Source: Gluconobacter cerinus
GTDB taxonomy: Bacteria > Pseudomonadota > Alphaproteobacteria > Acetobacterales > Acetobacteraceae
Assembly (NCBI RefSeq): GCF_002723935.1
Contig: NZ_BEWM01000001.1
Coordinates: 806,001 to 870,000 of the forward strand
Direction of reading: 5' to 3'
DNA length: 64,000 bases
Shown here: positions 55,606 to 63,987 of the stretch, piece by piece
How positions within the stretch are numbered: position 1 is the stretch's first letter
How the letters are laid out: the number at the start of each line of letters is the position of its first letter
Made by a program: the position numbers and the translations under genes
Notes under the pieces: generated by a model
Told to the model about the DNA's origin: nothing
The model's input: only the letters and a program-made list of their open reading frames with translations
Database searches by the model: none

Positions 55606-57320
55606 TATAAAAGACGCTGAACAGTTACGCTTTTTTCGCGAAGAATCATTTCCTGGCCATGAAATGCTTTAAGGGCTGCGTGATGCGCAACACTGATGAG
55701 GGTGATGTGAGGCAGGCGTTCAAGGAGGCGCGCATAAAGATCAGCCTCGTTCTTCTCATCCAAAGCAGACGTTGCTTCATCGAGGAACAGCGTGGACGGT
55801 CGAGCAAGAAAAACCCGAGCAAATGCCAGTCGTTGCTGCTCTCCCGGAGATAACACGTCTCCCCAGGCCGCTTCATTCTCCAGATCTGGCATAAGGACCG
55901 CCAGATTTGCCGCCAGAAGCGCCTCTTCACAGGCGTCACGGGCATAGCGATCCGGGGTTGCTGGATAGCTAAGGGCTTGAAGCAAAGAGCCAGCCGGAAC
56001 ATAACTGCGCTGAGGCAGGAACATGGCATCGCGCATGTTAAAAGAAATATGCCCTGTCCCCTGCGTCCATAGTCCGGCGAGGGCCCGTAGCATGGTGCTC
56101 TTCCCTGCCCCGGATGGCCCGCTAATGAACCACCGCTCTCCCGCAGGAATATGGAGGCTTCCTATATCCGCGATGCGAGAGCCATCAGAGCGATCGAGAG
56201 CCAGAGCTTTGATTTCAATCCCGTCTGCATCCGTCGGCGTCCGCACGATACCACCGGCCGGAAGGCTCACGACAACACGCTCAAATTCCCCCAGACGCTG
56301 AAGGATGGAGCGAAGGGTTGCCAGATCCGTGTAATTTTCGATGAACCATTGCAGGCTTCGGCGGACATTCATGAATGCTGAATTGATTCGCGAATACAGA
56401 CCAAACGTCAGAGCATGTGCCAGAAGCTTCGGCACAAGCAGCGCCCACAAAACGATATTAACGCCACCCGTATAGAGTTCGACCACAGTATTGGCGCGCC
56501 ACGTGTAGGTCATGACGCCGCGCCAGTTTTTGGCAATACGGTTCAGGCATTCGGACAAACGGAAGTGCTCCGCAGCCTCTCCACCATAGAACGCGATCTG
56601 TTCAGCGTTGCGGCGAACATCCAGCAAGGTCGCGCGTAAATCAGCATCGTAATGCTGCTGACGATAATTAGCGCTGACAAGGGGGCCACCTGCTTTTTCA
56701 AGCACGAACGAGACCAAAAGAATGGAAATCGTCGTTCCGAAAAACATGTATCCGGGGATGACGATGTGCCAACCATGCCAGACAAATGAGAGTGTTCCAC
56801 CGATCGTCCAAAGCACGACTGCAAAGGACAAAAAGGTTGTGACAGCCTGAATGGCTTCCAGCCCGAGACGGAGCGTCCAGACGGTCATCTGGGCCAGATC
56901 ATCGGCAATACGCTGATCCGGGTTATCAGCCCGGTTCTGACCATGTTCCAGATGATAATACGCGTCATCGGAGAGGTATTTGCGCAGATAAACCCGTGTA
57001 TTCCACAGGCGCCAGCGCATGGAGAGCACCTGTGTCATATATTGCTGGATAACTCTCATTCCGGCGCTAAGCGACGTCATCAGAATATAAATGGGCAGTA
57101 ACGCAATGCAGGCTGCAACACGGTATGCGAACATCGTGTCGAAAAAGGTCTGGTCCCATTTCCCAAACCACACCGCGACCTGAACATCCAGAAAGGACAA
57201 GCCGATAATACTGCCCAGAAGGCCCAGCGCCTTCCAGCGATCTTCCGACCGCCAGTAGGGGAGCAGAACCTTCCAGTCAGAAAGAGAATGCGGGGGTGTC
57301 GGGGGTTCAGTATGTGCCAC
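55605..57320 (-). CDS. SbmA/BacA-like ABC transporter with fused ATPase (ABCD type)
   Basis: A 571-residue fusion of an SbmA/BacA-type membrane domain (about 1-330) and a nucleotide-binding domain (from about 380). The membrane part has EHGQNRADNPDQRIADDL, the EAA-like motif of the ABCD/SbmA_BacA group, and several helices including IALLPIYILMTSLSAG. The ATPase shows Walker A SGPSGAGKSTML, signature LSPGEQQRLAFARVF and Walker B LFLDEATSALDE. Known relatives take up peptides or cobalamin. I take the GTG at 57320, which overlaps the TonB receptor stop by 14 bases; an upstream GTG (57383) would lengthen the protein. Substrate is unknown. Confidence 0.85.
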   Translation of the reverse strand: MAHTEPPTPPHSLSDWKVLLPYWRSEDRWKALGLLGSIIGLSFLDVQVAVWFGKWDQTFFDTMFAYRVAACIALLPIYILMTSLSAGMRVIQQYMTQVLSMRWRLWNTRVYLRKYLSDDAYYHLEHGQNRADNPDQRIADDLAQMTVWTLRLGLEAIQAVTTFLSFAVVLWTIGGTLSFVWHGWHIVIPGYMFFGTTISILLVSFVLEKAGGPLVSANYRQQHYDADLRATLLDVRRNAEQIAFYGGEAAEHFRLSECLNRIAKNWRGVMTYTWRANTVVELYTGGVNIVLWALLVPKLLAHALTFGLYSRINSAFMNVRRSLQWFIENYTDLATLRSILQRLGEFERVVVSLPAGGIVRTPTDADGIEIKALALDRSDGSRIADIGSLHIPAGERWFISGPSGAGKSTMLRALAGLWTQGTGHISFNMRDAMFLPQRSYVPAGSLLQALSYPATPDRYARDACEEALLAANLAVLMPDLENEAAWGDVLSPGEQQRLAFARVFLARPSTLFLDEATSALDEKNEADLYARLLERLPHITLISVAHHAALKAFHGQEMILREKSVTVQRLL

Positions 57321-59634
57321 GAAGTGTTGCCATGAAACTGCGAGGAGCGGCCGGGAAATTAAACTGCCAGACGCCGCTGGCACGTTCGTAATAATAGCGG
57401 TCTGTCAGGTTATAGGCGTTCAACTGAAGTTTGAGATGCTTGTTGAACCGGTATCCAATGACGCTGTCGAGCGTCATGTAACCGCCCTGAACTGTCGTGG
57501 CATAACTGCCCCGAAGATTGCTGTAGGCGTCCAGCCCGACACCAAAGTTCAGTCCTTTCAGGCGACCTTGCTGCACATTGTAATGCACCCAGGACTTGAA
57601 CATGTGATGCGGTGAGAAAACACCCCCGAAGTCTGAAACTTTCGGGTTGGAAACCTTGGTATCCAGATATGTGTATCCGATGGAGACATCCAGTCCCGGC
57701 AGGATCTGGCCATCCACCTGCGCTTCCCAGCCTTGCCGACGGATTGGGCCGGTCGTGATGTAAAAGCTGGTGTGATCCGGGTCCTGAACAGGCTGGTTCA
57801 CACTCTCCATACGAAACAGAGCTGTCGAAATATTAAGGCGGCCGTGGAAGTACTCGCCTTTAAACCCCGTTTCGACCTGATTGCCCTGCTGCGGCGTCAA
57901 ACCTTCTCCGTTGAAAGTCAGCCGCCCCACAGAAGGTGTGAAGATGCTGGCATAACTGGCGTACCAGGAGAGGTTGGGCGTGATCTGATACACCGTGCCG
58001 AGATAAGGCGTCAGTTGGCCATGAATATTCGCCGTGGTTTTCCATGGGCTTTCCGGAGACGGACTGCCATCCCGCGTCTTTTCGGAAAAGCGTGACACCC
58101 GGCCGCCAAGAATCAGCGAAAGATGATGGATCAGCTCAAGGCGTAGCTGACCATAGAACCCCCACTGATAAGCATTGTCGTCTGTGCCTTCAGCCCCTTC
58201 CGCCGGGTTATAGGTAATACTGCCTGCAGCCGGTTTCTTTACGACCGCCGTATTGTTGATGCTGACATCAGAGTAGAGCGCGTCTGAATTTACAGCTCCG
58301 TAGGCAACGTGTGTGTTGTAGGCGTTATAATTAAAACCCAGCAGCAAATGATGCGTCCGGTGCAGAAGGCGGAAGCTGCCTGTTGCATAGATGTCCGCAG
58401 ATCTGGAGGTGTTCGTACCTCGGTATGGAAAGTTTCCAGCGTCCTTGTAGGTCAGGCGCCCTGTCTGGGTATCAATGTTGGTCCACGGCTCATTATAAAG
58501 CGTGTTGTAGCTTTGGTCGTAGAATGTCCCACGTGCTGTGACGCTCCAGTCGCCCCAGAGCTTCTGCGTCAACGAGGCGATCGTCTGCTGGGTCATATAA
58601 TTGCTGTAGCCCCACGGTGGCGTGGGGTTCGCATCCCGGCCGCCATACCAGAGCGTCCGCGTGGTCGTGACGGGGAGCCCGTAATAGGGTGCATCAATAT
58701 TCTGCTTCTGGGCTGCATGAGAGACAAGGAATGTGGTGGACGGTGTAATGTCCCATTCCAAAGCGCCATAAGCCTGCCACATCCGATTATGGGCATACTT
58801 GTAGAAGTAATCGTTATCCTGAAAGACGTCGGCCGTACGGAACCGTAGCGTTTTGGAGCGATTGAGCGGAACGGTCAGATCAACATCGGCGCGATAATTA
58901 TTAAAGCTACCAACCGAGGCACTTCCGCTTGCAGCAAAATCCTTGCCGGGCTTTTTTGTCACCTGATTGACAACGCCGCCAGCTCCGCCAGCGCCCTGCA
59001 ACAACCCGGCCGATCCGCGCATAACCTCGATCCTGTCAAACATGGACAGGTCAAAGCTTGCATTGTTCAGCGTTCCAGCAGCGTTCGGTGTATTATCGAT
59101 GGACGTCGTGAGCTGATAGCCGCGTGAATAGAAATTACTGTTGGCGGTAGAACCGGGAAGAACGCGGATACCGTTAATCTGCCGCATGGCGTCCGTCATC
59201 GTCAGCATGTTGGAATCTTCCATACGCTGCTGTGTGATGACAGAAATGGAGTGCGGAATATCCTTCAATGCGACGAGCGTTTTACCCCATGCCTCTACGG
59301 CGGGTGCGGTATAGGAGCGTGGCGTTCCATAAACACGCAGGTTCTCTGTTCCGCCGTCTACGGTCGAGGCCAGATCGGGGCTTTGGGCCACGGGTGCTTC
59401 AGCAATAGCGGCTGTAGTTTCCGGAGAAACCGTCGGCTTCCCGCAGACCTGCCGTCCCCCCGCATCTTTGTGCTGAATGCGGCAATGAGACATTTTCTGG
59501 CGTGTTTTCTCTCCGCGTTCCGCAGCCTGAGCATCAGGAGCGGAGCCCATCAGGACAGTCCCGCAAAGAAGGGCAGACCCGGAGACCGAGAACTTCAGGA
59601 AACGTCTGGATGCGTCAATGCCGTGATGTGTCAT
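57307..59634 (-). CDS. TonB-dependent siderophore-type receptor (in the copper island)
   Basis: A 775-residue outer-membrane receptor. A signal sequence (SRRFLKFSVSGSALLCGTVL) is followed by a Cys-containing variable region, the plug with LKDIPHSISVITQQRMEDSN and FDRIEVMRGSAGLLQGAGGA, and the barrel, ending in a Tyr (SFMATLRGTY). The ATG at 59634 has an AGG seven bases upstream; the frame runs further up, but that part overlaps nothing family-like. I saw no Fur box in front of it. Its stop overlaps the SbmA-like transporter gene, so they are translated together. The ligand (siderophore, metallophore or cobalamin-like) cannot be told. Confidence 0.9.
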   Translation of the reverse strand: MTHHGIDASRRFLKFSVSGSALLCGTVLMGSAPDAQAAERGEKTRQKMSHCRIQHKDAGGRQVCGKPTVSPETTAAIAEAPVAQSPDLASTVDGGTENLRVYGTPRSYTAPAVEAWGKTLVALKDIPHSISVITQQRMEDSNMLTMTDAMRQINGIRVLPGSTANSNFYSRGYQLTTSIDNTPNAAGTLNNASFDLSMFDRIEVMRGSAGLLQGAGGAGGVVNQVTKKPGKDFAASGSASVGSFNNYRADVDLTVPLNRSKTLRFRTADVFQDNDYFYKYAHNRMWQAYGALEWDITPSTTFLVSHAAQKQNIDAPYYGLPVTTTRTLWYGGRDANPTPPWGYSNYMTQQTIASLTQKLWGDWSVTARGTFYDQSYNTLYNEPWTNIDTQTGRLTYKDAGNFPYRGTNTSRSADIYATGSFRLLHRTHHLLLGFNYNAYNTHVAYGAVNSDALYSDVSINNTAVVKKPAAGSITYNPAEGAEGTDDNAYQWGFYGQLRLELIHHLSLILGGRVSRFSEKTRDGSPSPESPWKTTANIHGQLTPYLGTVYQITPNLSWYASYASIFTPSVGRLTFNGEGLTPQQGNQVETGFKGEYFHGRLNISTALFRMESVNQPVQDPDHTSFYITTGPIRRQGWEAQVDGQILPGLDVSIGYTYLDTKVSNPKVSDFGGVFSPHHMFKSWVHYNVQQGRLKGLNFGVGLDAYSNLRGSYATTVQGGYMTLDSVIGYRFNKHLKLQLNAYNLTDRYYYERASGVWQFNFPAAPRSFMATLRGTY

Positions 59635-59779
59635 AAAACCTGCCCAGAAAAAATAACTCTGCCGCACAATTTGTTTCGATTTGACAATATAACGCTGCAG
59701 CATGATACCCGGACTGGTTTCACAGATTGAACCGGGTGTTGTGTACCGTGCGCCTCTCTGAATGAGAAGGCGAAGCGCG

Positions 59780-59992
59780 TTAGGAAACCAGGTCGAACCC
59801 TGTTTCTTCAACAGTTTCGGCCAGCCCCGCAGGAGTTGCCACGTCGGGATCGTACACCACCGTAACCTGTCCGCCAGCCAGTACGACTGTAACCGACGAG
59901 ACGCCGCTCACGTGTTCCAGCGCCTCGCGCAGACGCTTTGCACATCCTTCGCAGGACATTCCTTCCACTTTGAGATGTGCTGTCTGCGTCAT
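59780..59992 (-). CDS. copZ: Copper chaperone CopZ (heavy-metal-associated domain)
   Basis: A 70-residue HMA protein with GMSCEGCAKRL (C14 and C17), which binds Cu(I) and passes it to CopA. Two ATG codons are possible; the second (59992) has AGAAGGA eight bases upstream, and the first (59998) would place it too close, so I use the second. It is 62% the size of the ATPase HMA pair. The CsoR-like site at 60045-60061 is in its promoter region. Confidence 0.93.
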   Translation of the reverse strand: MTQTAHLKVEGMSCEGCAKRLREALEHVSGVSSVTVVLAGGQVTVVYDPDVATPAGLAETVEETGFDLVS

Positions 59993-60044
59993 GGTCATTT
60001 TCCTTCTGGCTTACTCAGTATCCTTGGAATACTGCGATTCTTTC

Positions 60045-60061
60045 ATACCCCTGTTGGGTAT
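60045..60061. promoter_or_regulatory. Candidate CsoR operator upstream of copZ
   Basis: ATACCCCTGTTGGGTAT, a 17-base palindrome with six-base arms ATACCC/GGGTAT. It is 53 bases ahead of the copZ ATG and faces the plus-strand copper operon as well. It is the best of the three candidate sites. Confidence 0.72.
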
Positions 60062-60132
60062 ATGTTTTTCTCCTATGCGGTTTCCGGGCAGTTTTGAAAT
60101 TAAAATCGTTAATATAACGTATTAAATAATGT

Positions 60133-60149
60133 GTACGGATGGGGGGTAT
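60133..60149. promoter_or_regulatory. Weaker CsoR-like site ahead of the plus-strand copper operon
   Basis: The 17-base block 60133-60149 ends in GGGGGGTAT, like the reverse complement of the copA-ATPase site, but its left arm (GTACG) matches poorly. It lies 144-160 bases upstream of the small His/Cys-rich gene. A separate 13-bp palindrome, CGTTA-ATA-TAACG, is at 60107-60119. Confidence 0.4.
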
Positions 60150-60292
60150 CCAAGAGAAATCCTGTCTCCCTGCTTTTTGTGTGTGCTCTGTGGGTGAAAT
60201 CTCTCTTCCATTCATTCCCTGCCTGGGTATAGGGTCATTGCAGGAGGCAGGCGAAAGGACATCCAGACGCCTGTGGAAGACAGGGATCTGTG

Positions 60293-60697
60293 ATGCTCAA
60301 AACGCATACCCGGACATGGCTTGGCATCATTGCCTGCCTGCTGATGCAGGTGGGACTGATGGCTGGTGCCTTTCCGGCGAATGCAGCATCACGGGCACAC
60401 GCCATGGCCATGACGCACTGCGTATCCATGACTCACAAGACGACTGATGCCTGCGACAAGCACAGTATGCCGGGCCTCGGAACTCCCACTCTCCATGATC
60501 ATCATCACGCGGGGCATGGACAGGGCTGCTGCCACATCCATTCTGTGTCGGCTGAGCCTCTCTTGACGCTTGCGAACACACCCTCGTTGTCGGCGCATCC
60601 TGCGATTGCCAGACGCTTTGCCAAAACAGGCCACACATCGCTGTCTGGAACAGACTGGATTCCGACGCCCCCTCCCCCCAAACAACTGATTTCCTGA
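60293..60697 (+). CDS. Secreted His/Cys/Met-rich small protein, likely copper-binding
   Basis: 134 residues with a signal peptide (MLKTHTRTWLGIIACLLMQV, cleavage near ANA), then a region rich in metal ligands (AHAMAMTHCVSMTHK and HDHHHAGHGQGCCHIHS), and a Pro-rich tail. The pattern resembles DUF2946-type periplasmic proteins near copper genes, but I cannot confirm the family. The ATG at 60293 has AGGG eight bases upstream; a GTG just before it is an alternative. The next gene starts 85 bases later, so it is probably part of the copper operon. Confidence 0.7.
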   Translation: MLKTHTRTWLGIIACLLMQVGLMAGAFPANAASRAHAMAMTHCVSMTHKTTDACDKHSMPGLGTPTLHDHHHAGHGQGCCHIHSVSAEPLLTLANTPSLSAHPAIARRFAKTGHTSLSGTDWIPTPPPPKQLIS

Positions 60698-60782
60698 AAC
60701 GACCCGATCCGCAGCTTTGCTGCGGCTGGAGTATACATCCGTGCGCTCCGGTTTTCCTGCACCGTTTCCCGGTTTTCAGCTG

Positions 60783-62579
60783 ATGTCCAACTCATTCGAC
60801 CCCATGCGCCCCCTGACGCGGCGGCGTTTTGTTACGAGCCTCGGTGCGGGAGCCTGCCTGAGCGCCCTGCCTCACAAAGCACAAGCGAGCACTCGCGCGT
60901 CTACAGGCCTTCTGCCTCTAACACCTTCCAATGCCTGGGATCTGAAGGTCAGCCGAACGCATATTTCTCTCGATGGAAAATCCATGCACGCCCCCAATAT
61001 TGGTGGAACAGTGCCTGGCCCCATCCTGCGCTGGAAACAGGGCGAAACCGTTACACTGAACGTCTCAAACGCGCTGAATGAAACAACGTCGATCCATTGG
61101 CACGGCATCCGCGTCCCGTCCAATATGGATGGCGTGCCGGGCCTGAGCTTTGCGGGCATCCCACCGGGCAAGACTTTCAGCTATCGCTTTCGCCTGCATC
61201 AGAGCGGCACATACTGGTATCACAGCCATTCCAACATGCAGGAAGCGATGGGACTGTATGGCGCCATCGTCATTGACCCCATTCGTCCTGATCCGAATGC
61301 CTGCGACCGGGATTATGTCATCTTTCTGGGAGAATGGACGGATGTCATGCCGCATGACATCGTCAGCAATCTCAAAATGCAGGATGACTATTACGTCTTC
61401 CGTCAACGAACAGCCGCGTCCTTTCCCAAAGAAGCCCGTGATGCAGGGGGCGCCATGGCCGCTCTGAAGGACCGGCTTGCCTGGTCCCGGATGAACATGG
61501 CCGCAACCGATATCGCGGATGTTTCAGGTGCTATCTACACCTATACATTGAACGGCAACGCGCCAGACATGAACTGGAACGGCCTGTTCCGCCCAGGCGA
61601 GCGTGTGCGTCTGCGCTTCATCAATGGCGCCACCATGACGCTGTTTGACGTGCGGATTCCGGGTCTCGAAATGCTCGTCGTTCAGGCGGATGGCAACGAC
61701 GTGGAACCAGTTCCGGTTGATGAATTCCGCATCGGCGTGGCGGAGACATATGACGTCATCGTTCAGCCCAAGGAAGACCGGGCCTATACGATCTTTGCTC
61801 AAAGCGAAGACCGAACAGGCTTTGCCCGCGGCACACTGGCGCCTCGCCCCGGCATGAGTGGGCTTATCCCGCCCATGGACCCACGCCCCGTCCGCACCAT
61901 GGTTGATATGGGTATGGGCAACATGAAGCCGGGAGAGAGCATGGACCACATGGCGATGCCCGGAATGGACCACGGCTCGGACATGAAAAACATGCCTGGA
62001 ATGGATATGTCTCACATGGACATGAGCCATATGGGGCATATGTCCATGCCAAAAATGGAAATCGACGATCCCGGGCCGCCGCCGATCAGTGTCGAAAACC
62101 AGAACGTCGCGATGATGCCGATTGATCGGACAAACAGCCCAGGGGATGGGCTGGAAAACAACGGTCGACGCGTCCTGAATTATGGGCAGCTTCGCGCGAC
62201 ACGACCGGGCGCAGACCGCAGGCCTCCATCACGGGAGATCATCCTGCATCTGACGGGAAACATGGATCGTTATATCTGGGGCTTTAATGGCCGAAAATTC
62301 TCAGAGTCCGGACCAATCCGCCTCAAAAAAGGAGAGCGTGTCCGCTTCACACTGATCAATGACACCATGATGGAACACCCGATCCATCTGCATGGCCTGT
62401 GGAGTGAACTGGAAAACGGACAAGGCGATTATCGCCCTTACAAGCACACCATCATTTCACAACCGGGATCTCGCATGAGCTATCTCGTGACGGCAGATAT
62501 TCCCGGCATGTGGGCCTATCACTGTCATCTGCTCTATCACATGGATCTGGGCATGTTCCGCACCGTGGTGGTGTCATGA
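60783..62579 (+). CDS. Periplasmic multicopper oxidase CopA (PcoA family)
   Basis: A 598-residue copper oxidase exported by Tat (TRRRFVTSLGAG). Copper-ligand motifs are HWHG, HSHSN, HPIHLHG and HCHLLYHMDLGM. A Met/His-rich segment at about 370-425 (SMDHMAMPGMDHGSDMKNMP and more) is the Cu(I)-binding insert of the PcoA/CopA group. It oxidises or sequesters periplasmic copper. The start at 60783 is chosen as the nearest ATG ahead of the Tat motif; an ATG at 60804 is also possible, and no ribosome site is clear. Overlaps copB by four bases (ATGA). Confidence 0.93.
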   Translation: MSNSFDPMRPLTRRRFVTSLGAGACLSALPHKAQASTRASTGLLPLTPSNAWDLKVSRTHISLDGKSMHAPNIGGTVPGPILRWKQGETVTLNVSNALNETTSIHWHGIRVPSNMDGVPGLSFAGIPPGKTFSYRFRLHQSGTYWYHSHSNMQEAMGLYGAIVIDPIRPDPNACDRDYVIFLGEWTDVMPHDIVSNLKMQDDYYVFRQRTAASFPKEARDAGGAMAALKDRLAWSRMNMAATDIADVSGAIYTYTLNGNAPDMNWNGLFRPGERVRLRFINGATMTLFDVRIPGLEMLVVQADGNDVEPVPVDEFRIGVAETYDVIVQPKEDRAYTIFAQSEDRTGFARGTLAPRPGMSGLIPPMDPRPVRTMVDMGMGNMKPGESMDHMAMPGMDHGSDMKNMPGMDMSHMDMSHMGHMSMPKMEIDDPGPPPISVENQNVAMMPIDRTNSPGDGLENNGRRVLNYGQLRATRPGADRRPPSREIILHLTGNMDRYIWGFNGRKFSESGPIRLKKGERVRFTLINDTMMEHPIHLHGLWSELENGQGDYRPYKHTIISQPGSRMSYLVTADIPGMWAYHCHLLYHMDLGMFRTVVVS

Positions 62580-63349
62580 AAGCCGCCTGGGCAGCAACCA
62601 TGCTTCTGGCTGGAACCGGTATGGCTTATGCCGAAGACACCACGCAGTATCATGCCGCGGATGCTCCGGTTCCGGGCGCGGTCACGCATCTTGGCAACAT
62701 CATGCCCGTGATGATGGACCAGAGCAGCTGGTTCCATGGCATTCTGGAGCAGGCAGAAGGGCGCTATGCCCCCGCCGGCACTGATTTCCGCTGGGACGGT
62801 GAAGTCTGGTACGGCACGGATTATGACCGACTCTGGATCAAGTCTGAAGGCACGCTTGAGAAAGGGCACCTGAGCGATGGCCAGCAGGATATTCTCTACA
62901 GCCGTGCCATTTCCACATACTGGAACCTTCAGGGCGGCGTGCGTGTTGACTTGGATGATGGCCCGACCCGGACGTGGGGGGCCTTCGGTATTCAAGGGCT
63001 GGCCTTATACCAGTTCGAGTTTCAGGCCACAGGGTATGTCAGTGATCGTGGGCGCTTTGGTGCCCGCGTCGAGGGATCATACGACTTCCTATTGACCAAT
63101 CGCCTTATTCTCCAGCCTCAGGCGGAGTTCAATCTCTATACGAAGTCTGATCCAGCCCGACAGGCAGGCGCAGGCCTGTCAGACATCGATGCCGGGCTCA
63201 GGCTTCGTTACGAGCTATGGCGAAAATTCGCGCCTTATGTGGGCGTCACATATTCCGGCCATCTGACACAGGCCCGCAGGATCGTACGGGATCAGGGCGA
63301 GAAGCCCGGCTCGGTACGCTTCAGCCTCGGTATCAGAAGCTGGTTCTGA
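62576..63349 (+). CDS. copB: Outer-membrane copper resistance protein CopB
   Basis: CopB/PcoB is an outer-membrane beta-barrel that works with the periplasmic oxidase. The 257-residue protein has a signal peptide (MKAAWAATMLLAGTGMAYAE), FRWDGEVWYGTDYDRLWIKS, QDILYSRAISTYWNLQGGVR, and the barrel end SVRFSLGIRSWF. It has fewer Met/His repeats at its amino end than the Pseudomonas protein. The ATG at 62576 overlaps the multicopper oxidase stop (ATGA). Confidence 0.9.
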   Translation: MKAAWAATMLLAGTGMAYAEDTTQYHAADAPVPGAVTHLGNIMPVMMDQSSWFHGILEQAEGRYAPAGTDFRWDGEVWYGTDYDRLWIKSEGTLEKGHLSDGQQDILYSRAISTYWNLQGGVRVDLDDGPTRTWGAFGIQGLALYQFEFQATGYVSDRGRFGARVEGSYDFLLTNRLILQPQAEFNLYTKSDPARQAGAGLSDIDAGLRLRYELWRKFAPYVGVTYSGHLTQARRIVRDQGEKPGSVRFSLGIRSWF

Positions 63350-63374
63350 TCTTCAATTTTCAGGAATTCTCATA

Positions 63375-63656
63375 ATGAAAAAAGCTCTTCTCGCTGCTTC
63401 CGCCCTTCTGTTCGCCACAGTGGCATATGCTGCCCCCACCCAGACACCCGCACCAAAGGCGCCTGTGGCCGTAAAGGCAGACCCTCTGGCAGGCCTGACC
63501 ATGGATCAGCAGATGGAACTCTGCGAGCACCTTGAAACTCTTAAGACGCAGAGCAAACCCTTAACTCCGAAGATGCAGCAGCAGCTCAAGGCCTGTCAGG
63601 CGATGAGCATGGACGCTCCTTCTGACACAGCCCCGGACGCGACACAGGACCGCTAA
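63375..63656 (+). CDS. Small secreted protein, unknown function
   Basis: 93 residues with a signal peptide (MKKALLAASALLFATVAYAA), then a Pro/Ala-rich stretch, and a region with two Cys in MDQQMELCEHLETLKTQ and QLKACQAMSMDA. The Cys pair and Met could bind a metal, but nothing is decisive. The gene lies 25 bases after copB, in the same direction, with a possible ribosome site CAGGAA. It is likely the last gene of the copper operon. Confidence 0.7.
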   Translation: MKKALLAASALLFATVAYAAPTQTPAPKAPVAVKADPLAGLTMDQQMELCEHLETLKTQSKPLTPKMQQQLKACQAMSMDAPSDTAPDATQDR

Positions 63657-63681
63657 ATCCACCGATGGAAAAGAGGAGGCG

Positions 63682-63987
63682 TCAGCGCATCATCCGGCGC
63701 ACGACCTGCAAAAGCTCGTCAATCGCCTCTTCGCCACCGTCCGTCTGCACGGCTTTCCTGACACAACCATTAGCGTGCGTGGACAGGATCTGGATGGAAA
63801 CACCGTCCAACGCAGATTTGATGGCGGAGATCTGTGTGAGAATATCAACGCAGTAACGGTCATCCTGAACCATGTTCAGGATACCACCAACCTGACCCTC
63901 GATCCGACGGATGCGGTTCAGAAGTGCCTTCTTCTGAGGTTGCTCAACGCGCTTCTCACCGGGTGTCTCACTGGTGGCACAATGCAC
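63682..63987 (-). CDS. csoR: CsoR-type copper-sensing repressor
   Basis: An all-helical regulator of the CsoR/RcnR/FrmR family, about 101 residues from a GTG at 63987. The frame stays open to the window edge, so the true start may lie beyond it. The Cu(I) ligands are C46 in RYCVDIL, H71 and C75 in THANGC; the spacings (25 and 4) equal those of mycobacterial CsoR (C36, H61, C65). Copper binding would release it from the GC-tract palindromes at 55589 and 60045. It is convergent with the operon it probably controls. Confidence 0.87.
   Translation of the reverse strand: MHCATSETPGEKRVEQPQKKALLNRIRRIEGQVGGILNMVQDDRYCVDILTQISAIKSALDGVSIQILSTHANGCVRKAVQTDGGEEAIDELLQVVRRMMR

Noticed and set aside
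59705-59737. Weak hairpin ACCCGG / CCGGGT after copZ
   Set aside because: Arms are short and no T-run follows; the evidence for a terminator is too thin.
59635-59780. Possible Fur box ahead of the second TonB receptor
   Set aside because: I checked this interval and found no sequence near the Fur consensus, in contrast to the first receptor operon.
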